DNA of 26,171 nt from assembly GCA_002313925.1 (NCBI GenBank), contig DCAZ01000081.1:1-26171 (forward strand), given 5' to 3'. This stretch comes from Gemmatimonadales bacterium UBA1120. Its GTDB lineage: Bacteria; Gemmatimonadota; Gemmatimonadetes; Longimicrobiales; Gaopeijiaceae. The notes under the pieces are model-generated. The model saw only the letters and a program-made list of their open reading frames with translations, had not been told where the DNA came from and made no database searches. Shown piece after piece: positions 12,777 to 20,233 of the stretch (position 1 is the first letter of the stretch; the number at the start of each line of letters is the position of its first letter). The translations under genes and the position numbers were made by a program.

Positions 12777-14896
12777 TAGCTGAAGAGCGTTTGGATCATG
12801 TCCACAATCCATGAAAGTGAATTTCCATCCGCATTAAGTCCGTGCACTTCTACAAACCAAGGAGCGAGTACCAGTGACACTACACTCATGAGCTTTATCA
12901 AGATGTTGAGAGACGGCCCTGAGGTGTCCTTGAATGGATCTCCTACGGTATCCCCTACAATGGCAGCCTTGTGAGAATCGGATCCCTTACCACCATATGC
13001 TCCGCTCTCGATGTATTTCTTCGCATTATCCCAGGCACCACCCGCATTCGCCATAAAGAGCGCCATAAGCACACCCGTAACTGTGGCACCCGCCAACAGA
13101 CCTCCGAGTGCTTCTACGCCTAGAAAATAACCAACAATTACCGGAGCAAAGATTGCCGTTATGCCGGGTAAGATCATTTCCCTTAGTGCGGCAGTTGTAG
13201 AAATATCCACACAGCGAGCTGAATCTGGCTTGGTTGTACCTTCCATGATCCCTGGAATTTCCCGGAACTGTCGACGAACCTCGTCAACCATCCCCTGGGC
13301 AGCTCGACCTACTGCAGTCATTGTCAGTGCTGCAATAAAGAATGGAAGACACCCACCAAGGAAGAGGCCTATCACCACCAGCGGATCGAGGATGTTGATC
13401 CCGCTTTCCTGGAGGCCAACCTTAGATGAGTATGCCGAGAATAGGGCTAGGGCAGTGAGAGCGGCCGACCCTATTGCGAATCCCTTGCCAATCGCGGCTG
13501 TAGTGTTTCCGATCGCATCGAGTGAGTCTGTAATCTCTCTAGTCTCGGGACCTAGTCCGCTCATCTCGCTAATCCCACCTGCGTTATCTGCGATTGGTCC
13601 GTAGGCATCAACTGACATCGTTACACCCACGGTTGCGAGCATGCCAACCGCCGCTATCCCGATACCGTATAGACCCGCATAGTTAAAGGCAGTCCAAATT
13701 GCAGCGCAAATGAGGCAGACCGGTAAAACTGCTGATTGCATGCCAACAGCTAGCCCGGTGATCAAGTTGGTGGCCGCGCCAGTTTGGCTAGCCTCTGCAA
13801 TCTTCTTAACCGGACCTTCAGCCGTGTAATACTGTGTGACCATACCGATAGCCACACCCGCCAGAGTTCCTGCTAGGATTGCGATCCAAGGTCCGGAGAC
13901 GGGGAAAGACTGCCCAGCATCAACGTATGTGATTCCCATGCTCTGAACGACGAAATACATAATTACCAGAAACAGTCCGCCGGCTATCCACGTCGTGCCA
14001 TGAAGGGCGTGAGATGGATTGCGCTTCTCAAGTGTCTTCATCGCGCCGATGCCAACTAGAGATGCCAAGAGACCGATCATCACTGTAAGGATCGGGAGTG
14101 CGACCGCAGCAGTTCGATGCCCTGAAAGAGCAGGTACTGTTGCTCCAATCGCGATCGTCGCAACAATTGAACCTACATACGACTCGAAGATATCAGCACC
14201 CATCCCGGCAACGTCACCAACGTTGTCTCCCACGTTGTCCGCAATCGTGGCCGGATTCCGCGGATCATCCTCAGGGATACCTGCTTCGACCTTTCCGACG
14301 AGATCAGCCCCTACATCAGCAGCTTTCGTATATATACCCCCTCCGACCCGAGCGAAAAGCGCAATAGAGCTCGCACCCATAGCAAAGCCTGAGACAATCT
14401 CAGCGAAGGTAGCGTACTCACCATCTACTACTGCTCCGGCACCGAAAACTACATAGAGCACCCCAAGTCCCAGGAGTCCAAGGGCCGCGACGGAGAGTCC
14501 CATCACTGCCCCACCGAAGAACGCAATACGCAGTGCCTTGCCCTGACCCTCTTGATTAGCCGCTGCCGAGGTACGTGTGTTCGCGCGGGTTGCCGCCTTC
14601 ATACCGAAAAAGCCAGCTGAGACCGAACTGAGTGCCCCAAAAACGTATGCTCCTGCAGGCGTCCACCCAATCGCAAGGCCGAGCAGGATCGCCACCACCA
14701 ATACAAATCCGGCCAGGACTGTGTATTCACGTTTGAGGAATGCCATCGCCCCATCGTGAATCTGTTCACCTATATCGATCATGGTCTCGGATCCAGCCGG
14801 CTGCTTTTTCAAATATCGGTAGATCAACAATGCTATACCCAGGCCGATAAGGCCCAGAAGCCATGCCCATGCAGTTACTGCTACAAGTTCGGTCAT
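12776..14896 (-). CDS. hppA: Membrane-bound, ion-translocating pyrophosphatase (K+-dependent type)
   Basis: Hydrolyses cytoplasmic pyrophosphate and uses the energy to pump H+ and/or Na+ across the membrane. The 706-residue protein has about 16 hydrophobic helices. Signature stretches are present: DVGADLVGKVEAGIPEDDPR (194-213) and ATIADNVGDNVGDVAGMGAD (216-235) for substrate and magnesium, DAYGPIADNAGG (430-441), and GDTVGDPFKDTSGPSLNILI near the C-terminus. At 463-468 it reads GNTTAA. The family literature links Ala at the second-last position (here A467) to the K+-dependent class and Lys to the K+-independent class. Na+ versus H+ specificity is not decided here. The stop codon overlaps the M20 start, and the gene follows pth by 43 bases. 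Confidence 0.97.
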   Translation of the reverse strand: MTELVAVTAWAWLLGLIGLGIALLIYRYLKKQPAGSETMIDIGEQIHDGAMAFLKREYTVLAGFVLVVAILLGLAIGWTPAGAYVFGALSSVSAGFFGMKAATRANTRTSAAANQEGQGKALRIAFFGGAVMGLSVAALGLLGLGVLYVVFGAGAVVDGEYATFAEIVSGFAMGASSIALFARVGGGIYTKAADVGADLVGKVEAGIPEDDPRNPATIADNVGDNVGDVAGMGADIFESYVGSIVATIAIGATVPALSGHRTAAVALPILTVMIGLLASLVGIGAMKTLEKRNPSHALHGTTWIAGGLFLVIMYFVVQSMGITYVDAGQSFPVSGPWIAILAGTLAGVAIGMVTQYYTAEGPVKKIAEASQTGAATNLITGLAVGMQSAVLPVCLICAAIWTAFNYAGLYGIGIAAVGMLATVGVTMSVDAYGPIADNAGGISEMSGLGPETREITDSLDAIGNTTAAIGKGFAIGSAALTALALFSAYSSKVGLQESGINILDPLVVIGLFLGGCLPFFIAALTMTAVGRAAQGMVDEVRRQFREIPGIMEGTTKPDSARCVDISTTAALREMILPGITAIFAPVIVGYFLGVEALGGLLAGATVTGVLMALFMANAGGAWDNAKKYIESGAYGGKGSDSHKAAIVGDTVGDPFKDTSGPSLNILIKLMSVVSLVLAPWFVEVHGLNADGNSLSWIVDMIQTLFS

Positions 14897-14939
14897 TGAA
14901 TCGCTCTTATTGTTACCATGATTTGTGAACTATATCTCG

Positions 14940-15509
14940 TTATTGATTGAAGTGGTTCATTACTGCCTCGTTCTCCTCCTCAATCCATGCTTCAATTGCG
15001 CCCGTCATGACGGGGAGCAGATTTACTACAATGTCCTCGTCCTCCTGGGGCATACGCGAGAGCACCCAGTCTGCTAAGTCTTGTCCTTCTGGTTTCAAGC
15101 CAACCCCGATTCGGAGCCGAGCGTATGCGTCGGACTGTAGGACTCCTGATACTGACTTGAGCCCCTTGTGTCCTCCGGACCCTCCCTCTGGTCGAAACCT
15201 CACTCGTCCCACTTCAAGTGCAGCATCATCCACGACTACCAGGAGGTCTTCTCTGATCCGAAAAGACTCCATCTCACTCAATCGCAGCAACGACAATCCG
15301 CTGCGGTTCATATATGTAGTGGGCTTTACCAGCTGCACATGCGAATCACCCACATCGCCCTCAGTGACGAGAGCCCGATTCTCCTTTTCGAAAGAACCAA
15401 AGCCCCAATCGTAGGCAAGTCGATCAACAACCCACCACCCTACGTTATGCCTTGTAGCATCGTATTTAGGACCTGGATTCCCTAGTCCGACCACAATCTT
15501 CACGCACAT
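14940..15509 (-). CDS. pth: Peptidyl-tRNA hydrolase
   Basis: Releases tRNA from peptidyl-tRNA that drops off the ribosome. The product has 189 residues, the usual size. Family residues are present: N11 (VVGLGNPGPKYDATRHN), catalytic H21, the TYMNRSG motif (about 64-70), and VVVDDAALEVGRVRFRPEGG with the catalytic-triad Asp, followed by SGGHKGLKS. The start given is ATG at 15507-15509 (MCVKIVVGLG). A GTG two codons later would give the more typical VKIVVGLG start. It lies 15 bases after rplY, and the prs-rplY-pth order is common in many bacterial phyla. Confidence 0.96.
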   Translation of the reverse strand: MCVKIVVGLGNPGPKYDATRHNVGWWVVDRLAYDWGFGSFEKENRALVTEGDVGDSHVQLVKPTTYMNRSGLSLLRLSEMESFRIREDLLVVVDDAALEVGRVRFRPEGGSGGHKGLKSVSGVLQSDAYARLRIGVGLKPEGQDLADWVLSRMPQEDEDIVVNLLPVMTGAIEAWIEEENEAVMNHFNQ

Positions 15510-15524
15510 GTGAATGAACCGACC

Positions 15525-16208
15525 CTAATCGCGATCTCCATCAGAGTCTTCGGGTGACTCCTCAACTGCTGTATCACTTGGCAAGCCTTCCTCGTCCGGT
15601 ATCTCACCCTCAAGCAGTTCATCCTCTTCAACGACAGCCTCCTCAACAACCTTGGGAATCGCCACCGCACAAATAGTTTGCCCTTCGTCAACGGTGATGT
15701 TGATGCCTTCCTCCAACTCTAGATCATACACATGGAGGGAATCGTTAATATCAAGCTCAGAAACATCGACCTCGATTAGCTCTGGGATCTTCGATGGGAT
15801 GCACTTCACTGGAAGTTCTTTCAATACCTGCTCAAGCACACCACCGCTATTCTTAACACCGATTGGATCTCCAATCAGACGCAACGGAACTTCAACATCA
15901 ACCGCAACACCCGCCTGGATGCGGAGGAAGTCCACGTGAATAAGCGAAGACTTGAACGGATGACTCTGAATCTCACGCACCAACGTTTGGAAAAGCTCGC
16001 CCACCCCCTCAACCTTGAGGCCCACAATCGTATTCTCAGTGCTGATCGAGTGAAAAAGGTTCTCTGCCTCATGTGTATCCAGCGATAAATGCATGGTGCC
16101 CAGTTCCCGTCCATACAAGACAGCTGGGACCCGGCCCTCCTGACGTAGCTTTCTCGCTACCCCCTTTCCCGTACCTTCTCGTTTCTGTGCTTTCAGCGTA
16201 ATAGTCAT
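15525..16208 (-). CDS. rplY: 50S ribosomal protein L25/general stress protein CTC
   Basis: Binds 5S rRNA on the large subunit. The product has 227 residues, the long CTC-type form. The N-terminal L25 domain (1-90) has KREGTGKGVARKLRQEGRVP and AVLYGRELG; the C-terminal TL5/CTC domain (about 100-185) has HVDFLRIQAGVAVDVEVPLRL and a GGVLEQVLKELPVKCIPSKI stretch. The last 40 residues are a long acidic tail ending SPEDSDGDRD, as in several other phyla. It sits between prs and pth with short spacers. An AGGAG lies about 14 bases before the ATG. Confidence 0.95.
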   Translation of the reverse strand: MTITLKAQKREGTGKGVARKLRQEGRVPAVLYGRELGTMHLSLDTHEAENLFHSISTENTIVGLKVEGVGELFQTLVREIQSHPFKSSLIHVDFLRIQAGVAVDVEVPLRLIGDPIGVKNSGGVLEQVLKELPVKCIPSKIPELIEVDVSELDINDSLHVYDLELEEGINITVDEGQTICAVAIPKVVEEAVVEEDELLEGEIPDEEGLPSDTAVEESPEDSDGDRD

Positions 16209-16234
16209 TCTGGATTCTCGTTCTCCTGATTATC

Positions 16235-16259
16235 GGCCCCCAGGGCTATCCTGGGGCCC
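16235..16259 (-). promoter_or_regulatory. GC-rich hairpin between prs and rplY
   Basis: GGCCCCCAGG (16235-16244) and CCTGGGGCC (16250-16258) pair with a 5-base loop and one bulged base, starting seven bases past the prs stop. No U tract follows in the minus-strand transcript, so full termination is unlikely. It may stabilise the prs message, slow polymerase or set the ratio of prs to rplY expression. Confidence 0.45.
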
Positions 16260-16265
16260 TTTCCC

Positions 16266-17231
16266 TCAGTTTTCCTTCGGAATCTCAAAGAGTTTGCTTA
16301 CAGACTCGTTCGAATGCACGTGGTGAATTGCCTTAGAGAGCAAGTCAGCTACGGAAAGAATCTCTAGCCTGTCAGAGCGTTTTTCCTCTGGAACATCAAT
16401 CGTATTCGTCACGATCATCCGCTCTAGAGCCGAGTTGGCAAGCCTACTAGGTGCCTCCCCGGAAAGAATCGGATGGGTTGCCGCCGCATAAACTGTCTTA
16501 GCACCGCGGTCTCTGAGTGCTTCGACGGCGTTAGCCAGTGAACCTGCTGTGTCAACCATGTCATCAACGATTAGACAAGTCCGATCCTCGACATCACCAA
16601 CAATGTTTAATACCTCAGACACGTTTGCCTTCGGCCTACGTTTATCGATAATCGCAAAGGTCGCCCCAAGACGGCGAGCAAAACCCCTCGCCATCTTTGC
16701 CGCTCCGACATCAGGAGCTATGACTACGAGGTCTTCAAGCGCAAGATCTCTGAAGTACTTTGTCACCACCGGTGCTGCGTAAAGGTGATCAACGGGAATA
16801 TCAAAGAACCCCTGGATCTGGTGCTGGTGGAAATCAATTGAGATAACGCGATCAGCTCCGGCCGCTACAATAAGGTTCGCAGCGAGCTTAGCACCAATCG
16901 AGACCCTAGGTTGGTCTTTCCTATCCTGACGACCGTATCCGAAATACGGAATGACCGCTGTGACTCGGGCTGCCGAGGCCCGTTTTGCAGCGTCTAATAG
17001 AAGACACAACTCCATGAAATTGCTCGCAGGAGCCGAAGTGGGTTGGATAATGAAAACATCCCGCCCACGAACATTGTGGTCTATCCGAACAAAGATTTCA
17101 CCGTCCGAGAAATCTTCGATCGTCGCTCCTTTTGGCGATTTCCCAAGATTCTCAGCTATCTCACGTGCTAACGGAAAATTGGCGCGTCCGCTAAGCAGAA
17201 GAAGAGGTCCATGCCTGTAAGTGTCTTCCAT
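16266..17231 (-). CDS. prs: Ribose-phosphate pyrophosphokinase
   Basis: Makes phosphoribosyl pyrophosphate from ribose 5-phosphate and ATP, feeding purine, pyrimidine, histidine, tryptophan and NAD synthesis. With the chosen start it has 321 residues, close to the family norm. Motifs visible: LLSGRANFPLA (12-22), FSDGEIFVRI, PYFGYGRQDRKDQPR (the flexible ATP loop), ISIDFHQHQIQGFFDIPVDHL, and the PRPP-binding loop LIVDDMVDTAGSLA. The frame stays open upstream to an ATG at 17312, but the extra 27 residues match nothing in the family, and that stretch contains a hairpin and a palindrome. I therefore choose ATG 17229-17231 (MEDTYRHGPLLLL). No strong ribosome binding site precedes either start. 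Confidence 0.95.
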   Translation of the reverse strand: MEDTYRHGPLLLLSGRANFPLAREIAENLGKSPKGATIEDFSDGEIFVRIDHNVRGRDVFIIQPTSAPASNFMELCLLLDAAKRASAARVTAVIPYFGYGRQDRKDQPRVSIGAKLAANLIVAAGADRVISIDFHQHQIQGFFDIPVDHLYAAPVVTKYFRDLALEDLVVIAPDVGAAKMARGFARRLGATFAIIDKRRPKANVSEVLNIVGDVEDRTCLIVDDMVDTAGSLANAVEALRDRGAKTVYAAATHPILSGEAPSRLANSALERMIVTNTIDVPEEKRSDRLEILSVADLLSKAIHHVHSNESVSKLFEIPKEN

Positions 17232-17258
17232 GTGACCGGAGCTAGAATCTGAATCCCT

Positions 17259-17278
17259 GATAGCTATCGCTTGATAGC
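17259..17278 (-). promoter_or_regulatory. Overlapping palindromes upstream of prs
   Basis: GATAGCTATC (17259-17268) is a perfect palindrome, and its right half GCTATC (17263-17268) is an inverted copy of GATAGC (17273-17278) with the 4-base loop GCTT. Three GATAGC-type half sites in 20 bases, 28 bases before the prs start, could be an operator or an alternative hairpin switch. Confidence 0.35.
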
Positions 17279-17290
17279 AAGGAACGTTAG

Positions 17291-17309
17291 AAAAACCACT
17301 ATCAGTGGT
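17291..17309 (-). terminator. Weak intrinsic terminator after the secreted-protein gene
   Basis: In the minus-strand transcript ACCACU (17309-17304), loop GAU, AGUGGU (17300-17295), then UUUU (17294-17291). The stem has six base pairs and a short U run. It lies 67 bases after the stop codon of the secreted protein and 60 bases before the prs start, so it would separate the two units. Confidence 0.45.
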
Positions 17310-17375
17310 CAACGCTCGTTGTTTACTGAATTTCTAACCTTAGTCCTACATCTGACTAACAGATAGAAGATTTTC

Positions 17376-19187
17376 TTACCGTTCTTGGACACTAAAGACT
17401 CGGGTGCTAACTGCATCTGCCCGCCCCACCGTCTTCAAAACCATTCGAACTTCATACTTGCCCGCCTTAAGATTTGGCAGATCTAGGTTGAGGTACCGGA
17501 ATAATGGACCTGGGCTTAGCGGTCCAGACTCCTCCCAGGAGAGTCGAAGCGGCCTTGCCGGTTTTGTGATCCGAAGAAATTCCCCGATCTGGCGGAGCAC
17601 TCCCCGATTTATCGGACTCACTGAGACTTCGAAAAGCAAAGTTTCCGATCTAAATCCAAGGCCGGAGACCTCCCAAGCAATAGCAAATGTTTGACCTGTT
17701 AGAATCTCGGCTTTTTTGAGTGCCTGTGGAAGCGCTGCCGCAAGCACTTCAGGCTCTTTAGAAGAAGGCCTCAGCATCAGGATGTCAGAAAGCGATGCCA
17801 CATCCTCTGGCACTGGCTGACTTTCAAACCCCATCCTTAGGCGCCCGGCACGGCGCTTCCTCGGATTCCACGTTTCAATCGAAAGCACATAACTCCCCGA
17901 CGGCACCTCAAGTGAAAGCGCACCCTCGGTATGGCCCATTACTTGAGCACTCTTGATCCGTGCTCCGTCTAGTGGCACTAGAAAGATTCCAGCACGATCC
18001 AACATTCCGTCCTGGGTACCCGGATCAAGCCAGGGTATTGGATGGTCATGGCCCACATGCCGAGTCGTATCATCTGGAAGAAAGTGAGTTCCCACTACAA
18101 CTACTCGGCTACCTCGGGGGAAGAATGCAACTTGACCTTCCATTGGAAGAAGGACAGGTGCATATGCTGGCGCATATAGAGAACGAGGTCGTTCGACATC
18201 TGCCCGTAGATCTCCCGGCGCTGCAAGACTTGGGGTATTAAGCATTTTACCAGGAGGCATATAGTCCCTTCCCTCCGGATGTTTGTGACCAATCACATGC
18301 TCGACCGTCATGGATCCTGCATCAGAAGTCCTATCCCACCCCAGTTCCCAACCGTGTCGGATCGTGAGTTCGTCAAGATCATTGCCCCAACTAATTCGGT
18401 AGGGGTTCTTAGCCTCTTCACGGATCTTTGCAACAGTCCAGCGTGCATAGTGTGAAGTCTTTCGATCATTACCTTCAACTAGATAGAGCGGATCCGCGAG
18501 CAGCCAGAGGCGCTCAAGCAAGTTATCTAGGGCTTCGGGAGATGATGTTGCTGCCTCCTTTAGCGCATTTTGACCGTCATCATCCATAACCCAACGTGGT
18601 ACGCGCCACCTAAGTGATTGCTCATTATCCATTCGGTCTATTGCTATCGAAAACGCTCGATCGGCCTCGACATATCTTCCCAGTCCATGCAAAGAAAATC
18701 CTTCCAAAGCTGCACACCACCACGGCTCGGCAGTCCCACATGAACGAGCTGCCTCAAGTGCTTCTTCCCAACGCCGAGCTTCAGAGAGGTACCAGACGCG
18801 CTGCCCTAGTAACCAGCCGTCACCCGGAAGAAGCGCCTGTATTGAGTCCAGTAAGAACAGCAGTTCTTCTCTAAGTTCTTCAGCTTCGACTAATTCAGGA
18901 CGTGGGTACCAATCTCCCTCGTCGTACCAAGAGCAGAAACGTCCAACTCGCTCATCACAAGCGCCATTGGCCCATCCAAGTATGAGAGGAAAGTACCGAA
19001 TCCTTCGCCGCTCAAAACGAGCTTGGGTTGCCCGGGCGATCCCCTGCGATTCCGATGAATCAATAACAACAGCTACAGTATCAATTTCACCGGATACGAT
19101 CTGCGCCATGTTGGTCTGAGGGGAGGTGGCACAAATCAACAGAAGCGTGCCGAGTCCCCTGGCAGACAGATATTTCCTCGACTTCAC
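17376..19187 (-). CDS. Large secreted protein of unknown function, TPR-like, distantly GWxTD-like
   Basis: A 603-residue protein with a signal peptide: basic start MKSRKYLSARG, hydrophobic LGTLLLICATSP, probable cleavage after MAQ near residue 28. The mature start has a beta-alpha pattern and a Cys pair C77/C85 (CDERVGRFC); C150 and C158 form another possible pair. Residues about 127-190 look like tetratricopeptide repeats (RRWEEALEAA, LGRYVEADRAFSIAIDRM). Residues about 225-287 (WLLADPLY, GNDR, HYAR, ELTIRHGWELGWDR) recall the arrangement in GWxTD-domain proteins. The C-terminal 200 residues are beta-rich, ending with LDLPNLKAGKYEVRMVLKTV, a typical periplasmic beta-sandwich pattern. The start is GTG at 19185-19187, 42 bases after tRNA-Gln. 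It separates the tRNA from prs, which are commonly adjacent. I assign no function. Confidence 0.75.
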   Translation of the reverse strand: MKSRKYLSARGLGTLLLICATSPQTNMAQIVSGEIDTVAVVIDSSESQGIARATQARFERRRIRYFPLILGWANGACDERVGRFCSWYDEGDWYPRPELVEAEELREELLFLLDSIQALLPGDGWLLGQRVWYLSEARRWEEALEAARSCGTAEPWWCAALEGFSLHGLGRYVEADRAFSIAIDRMDNEQSLRWRVPRWVMDDDGQNALKEAATSSPEALDNLLERLWLLADPLYLVEGNDRKTSHYARWTVAKIREEAKNPYRISWGNDLDELTIRHGWELGWDRTSDAGSMTVEHVIGHKHPEGRDYMPPGKMLNTPSLAAPGDLRADVERPRSLYAPAYAPVLLPMEGQVAFFPRGSRVVVVGTHFLPDDTTRHVGHDHPIPWLDPGTQDGMLDRAGIFLVPLDGARIKSAQVMGHTEGALSLEVPSGSYVLSIETWNPRKRRAGRLRMGFESQPVPEDVASLSDILMLRPSSKEPEVLAAALPQALKKAEILTGQTFAIAWEVSGLGFRSETLLFEVSVSPINRGVLRQIGEFLRITKPARPLRLSWEESGPLSPGPLFRYLNLDLPNLKAGKYEVRMVLKTVGRADAVSTRVFSVQER

Positions 19188-19228
19188 TAATATCCCGGTT
19201 CGTTTTACTGCGGCTAAAAGTATTGCAA

Positions 19229-19299
19229 TTGGCCCGGGTGGATTCGAACCACCACCGCCGGTTCCAAAGACCGGTGTCCTGCCATTAGACCACGGGCCA
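19229..19299 (-). tRNA. tRNA-Gln (anticodon TTG)
   Basis: Folds as a full cloverleaf of 71 nt on the minus strand: acceptor TGGCCCG/CGGGCCA (all seven pairs), D arm GTC...GAC with AATGG in the loop, anticodon stem CCGGT/ACCGG with loop CTTTGGA (anticodon TTG), four-base variable region, and T arm GGTGG/CCACC with loop TTCGAAT. The discriminator base is A. The genomic sequence continues TTG, so the CCA tail is not encoded and must be added after transcription. It lies between ispE and the secreted protein; ispE-tRNA-Gln-prs is a common order. Confidence 0.96.
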
Positions 19300-19333
19300 A
19301 CATAATCATCCTATCGAAAGCTAGGCCTTAGGT

Positions 19334-20233
19334 TCAAGGCTTCGCGGACATCGGTGTGACCAGTGGAAAACTCTCCAACGTCCGTGTTACCAGACAAGGC
19401 CAACCAAGCTCTTCCGTAAGGTCGCGTGCATCGGATTCAACGTCACCGTCATTCCTGGCGATAGCAAAGCAAGCAGCGCCACTCCCGGAAAGCAGAACGA
19501 GCGAGTAACCCTTCTCCCTCAGGGCACCAAGCGAACATCGGACTTCAGGGTACAAATCAGCAGTCGTGACCTCAAAATCATTGTGCGCTGATGAAATGAT
19601 CGTATCCCAGTCCCTTCTCTCTCTAATGAGACTTAGGCCAGTGTGATGCCCATTATCATCCGAAGACCTGCCAAGCAGCTCATAAGCATTGCGTGTTGAC
19701 ACATGCACGGGCGGGAGCATTAGGAGTAGAGTTTCTTCCGGGAGGGGCTTAATGGGCTCGAGTATCTCTCCTCTTCCATGGGCCAGTGCTGTAGTACTGC
19801 GGCACAAGAAAAATGAGACGTCTGACCCTATGTTAGATGCGATTTTCTTCAAAGCCTCGGTATCCAGTAGACCCCCGGTAAGGTAGTCCAGCCCACGAAG
19901 CACGGCCGCAGCATCAGACGATCCACCCCCTAGGCCAGCTCCAGCAGGAATGTGTTTTGTTAGTCGCACATGGATTCCCTCTTGCAAACCAGCTGCCTCT
20001 CGATAAGCAGAGGCCGCACGGTACGCGAGATTATCCTTTACCGGCCCTACTTCCAGACCTGTAACTTCAAGGCTGACTTGTCCAAGGTCATTTAATTCAA
20101 CGAATACGTCGTCGCAGTAATCAATGGCCTGAAAGAGGGTCTCAAGTTCATGGAACCCATCCGAGCGACGGCGCAGAACCCTCAAGAACAGATTCACCTT
20201 CGCAGGAGCAGAAAGGGATACTGTTTGATTCAA
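19334..20233 (-). CDS. ispE: 4-diphosphocytidyl-2-C-methyl-D-erythritol kinase
   Basis: Phosphorylates CDP-methylerythritol in the non-mevalonate (MEP) pathway to isoprenoids. The 299-residue protein is a GHMP kinase: SAPAKVNLFLRVL at 8-20 with K12 in the substrate site, DGFHELETLFQAID (25-38), the ATP loop PAGAGLGGGSSDAAA (96-110), and the C-terminal LSGSGAACFAI motif. The start is TTG at 20231-20233; it overlaps the stop of the flippase-like gene (TTGA), so the two are translationally coupled. The overlap and the fit to the family N-terminus make this start likely. No other MEP gene is in the window. Confidence 0.96.
   Translation of the reverse strand: MNQTVSLSAPAKVNLFLRVLRRRSDGFHELETLFQAIDYCDDVFVELNDLGQVSLEVTGLEVGPVKDNLAYRAASAYREAAGLQEGIHVRLTKHIPAGAGLGGGSSDAAAVLRGLDYLTGGLLDTEALKKIASNIGSDVSFFLCRSTTALAHGRGEILEPIKPLPEETLLLMLPPVHVSTRNAYELLGRSSDDNGHHTGLSLIRERRDWDTIISSAHNDFEVTTADLYPEVRCSLGALREKGYSLVLLSGSGAACFAIARNDGDVESDARDLTEELGWPCLVTRTLESFPLVTPMSAKP

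Noticed and set aside
13161..13604. 147-codon plus-strand open frame, and similar ones at 14019-14456 and 14947-15414
   Set aside because: They lie entirely antisense to hppA and pth, with biased composition and no recognisable motif.
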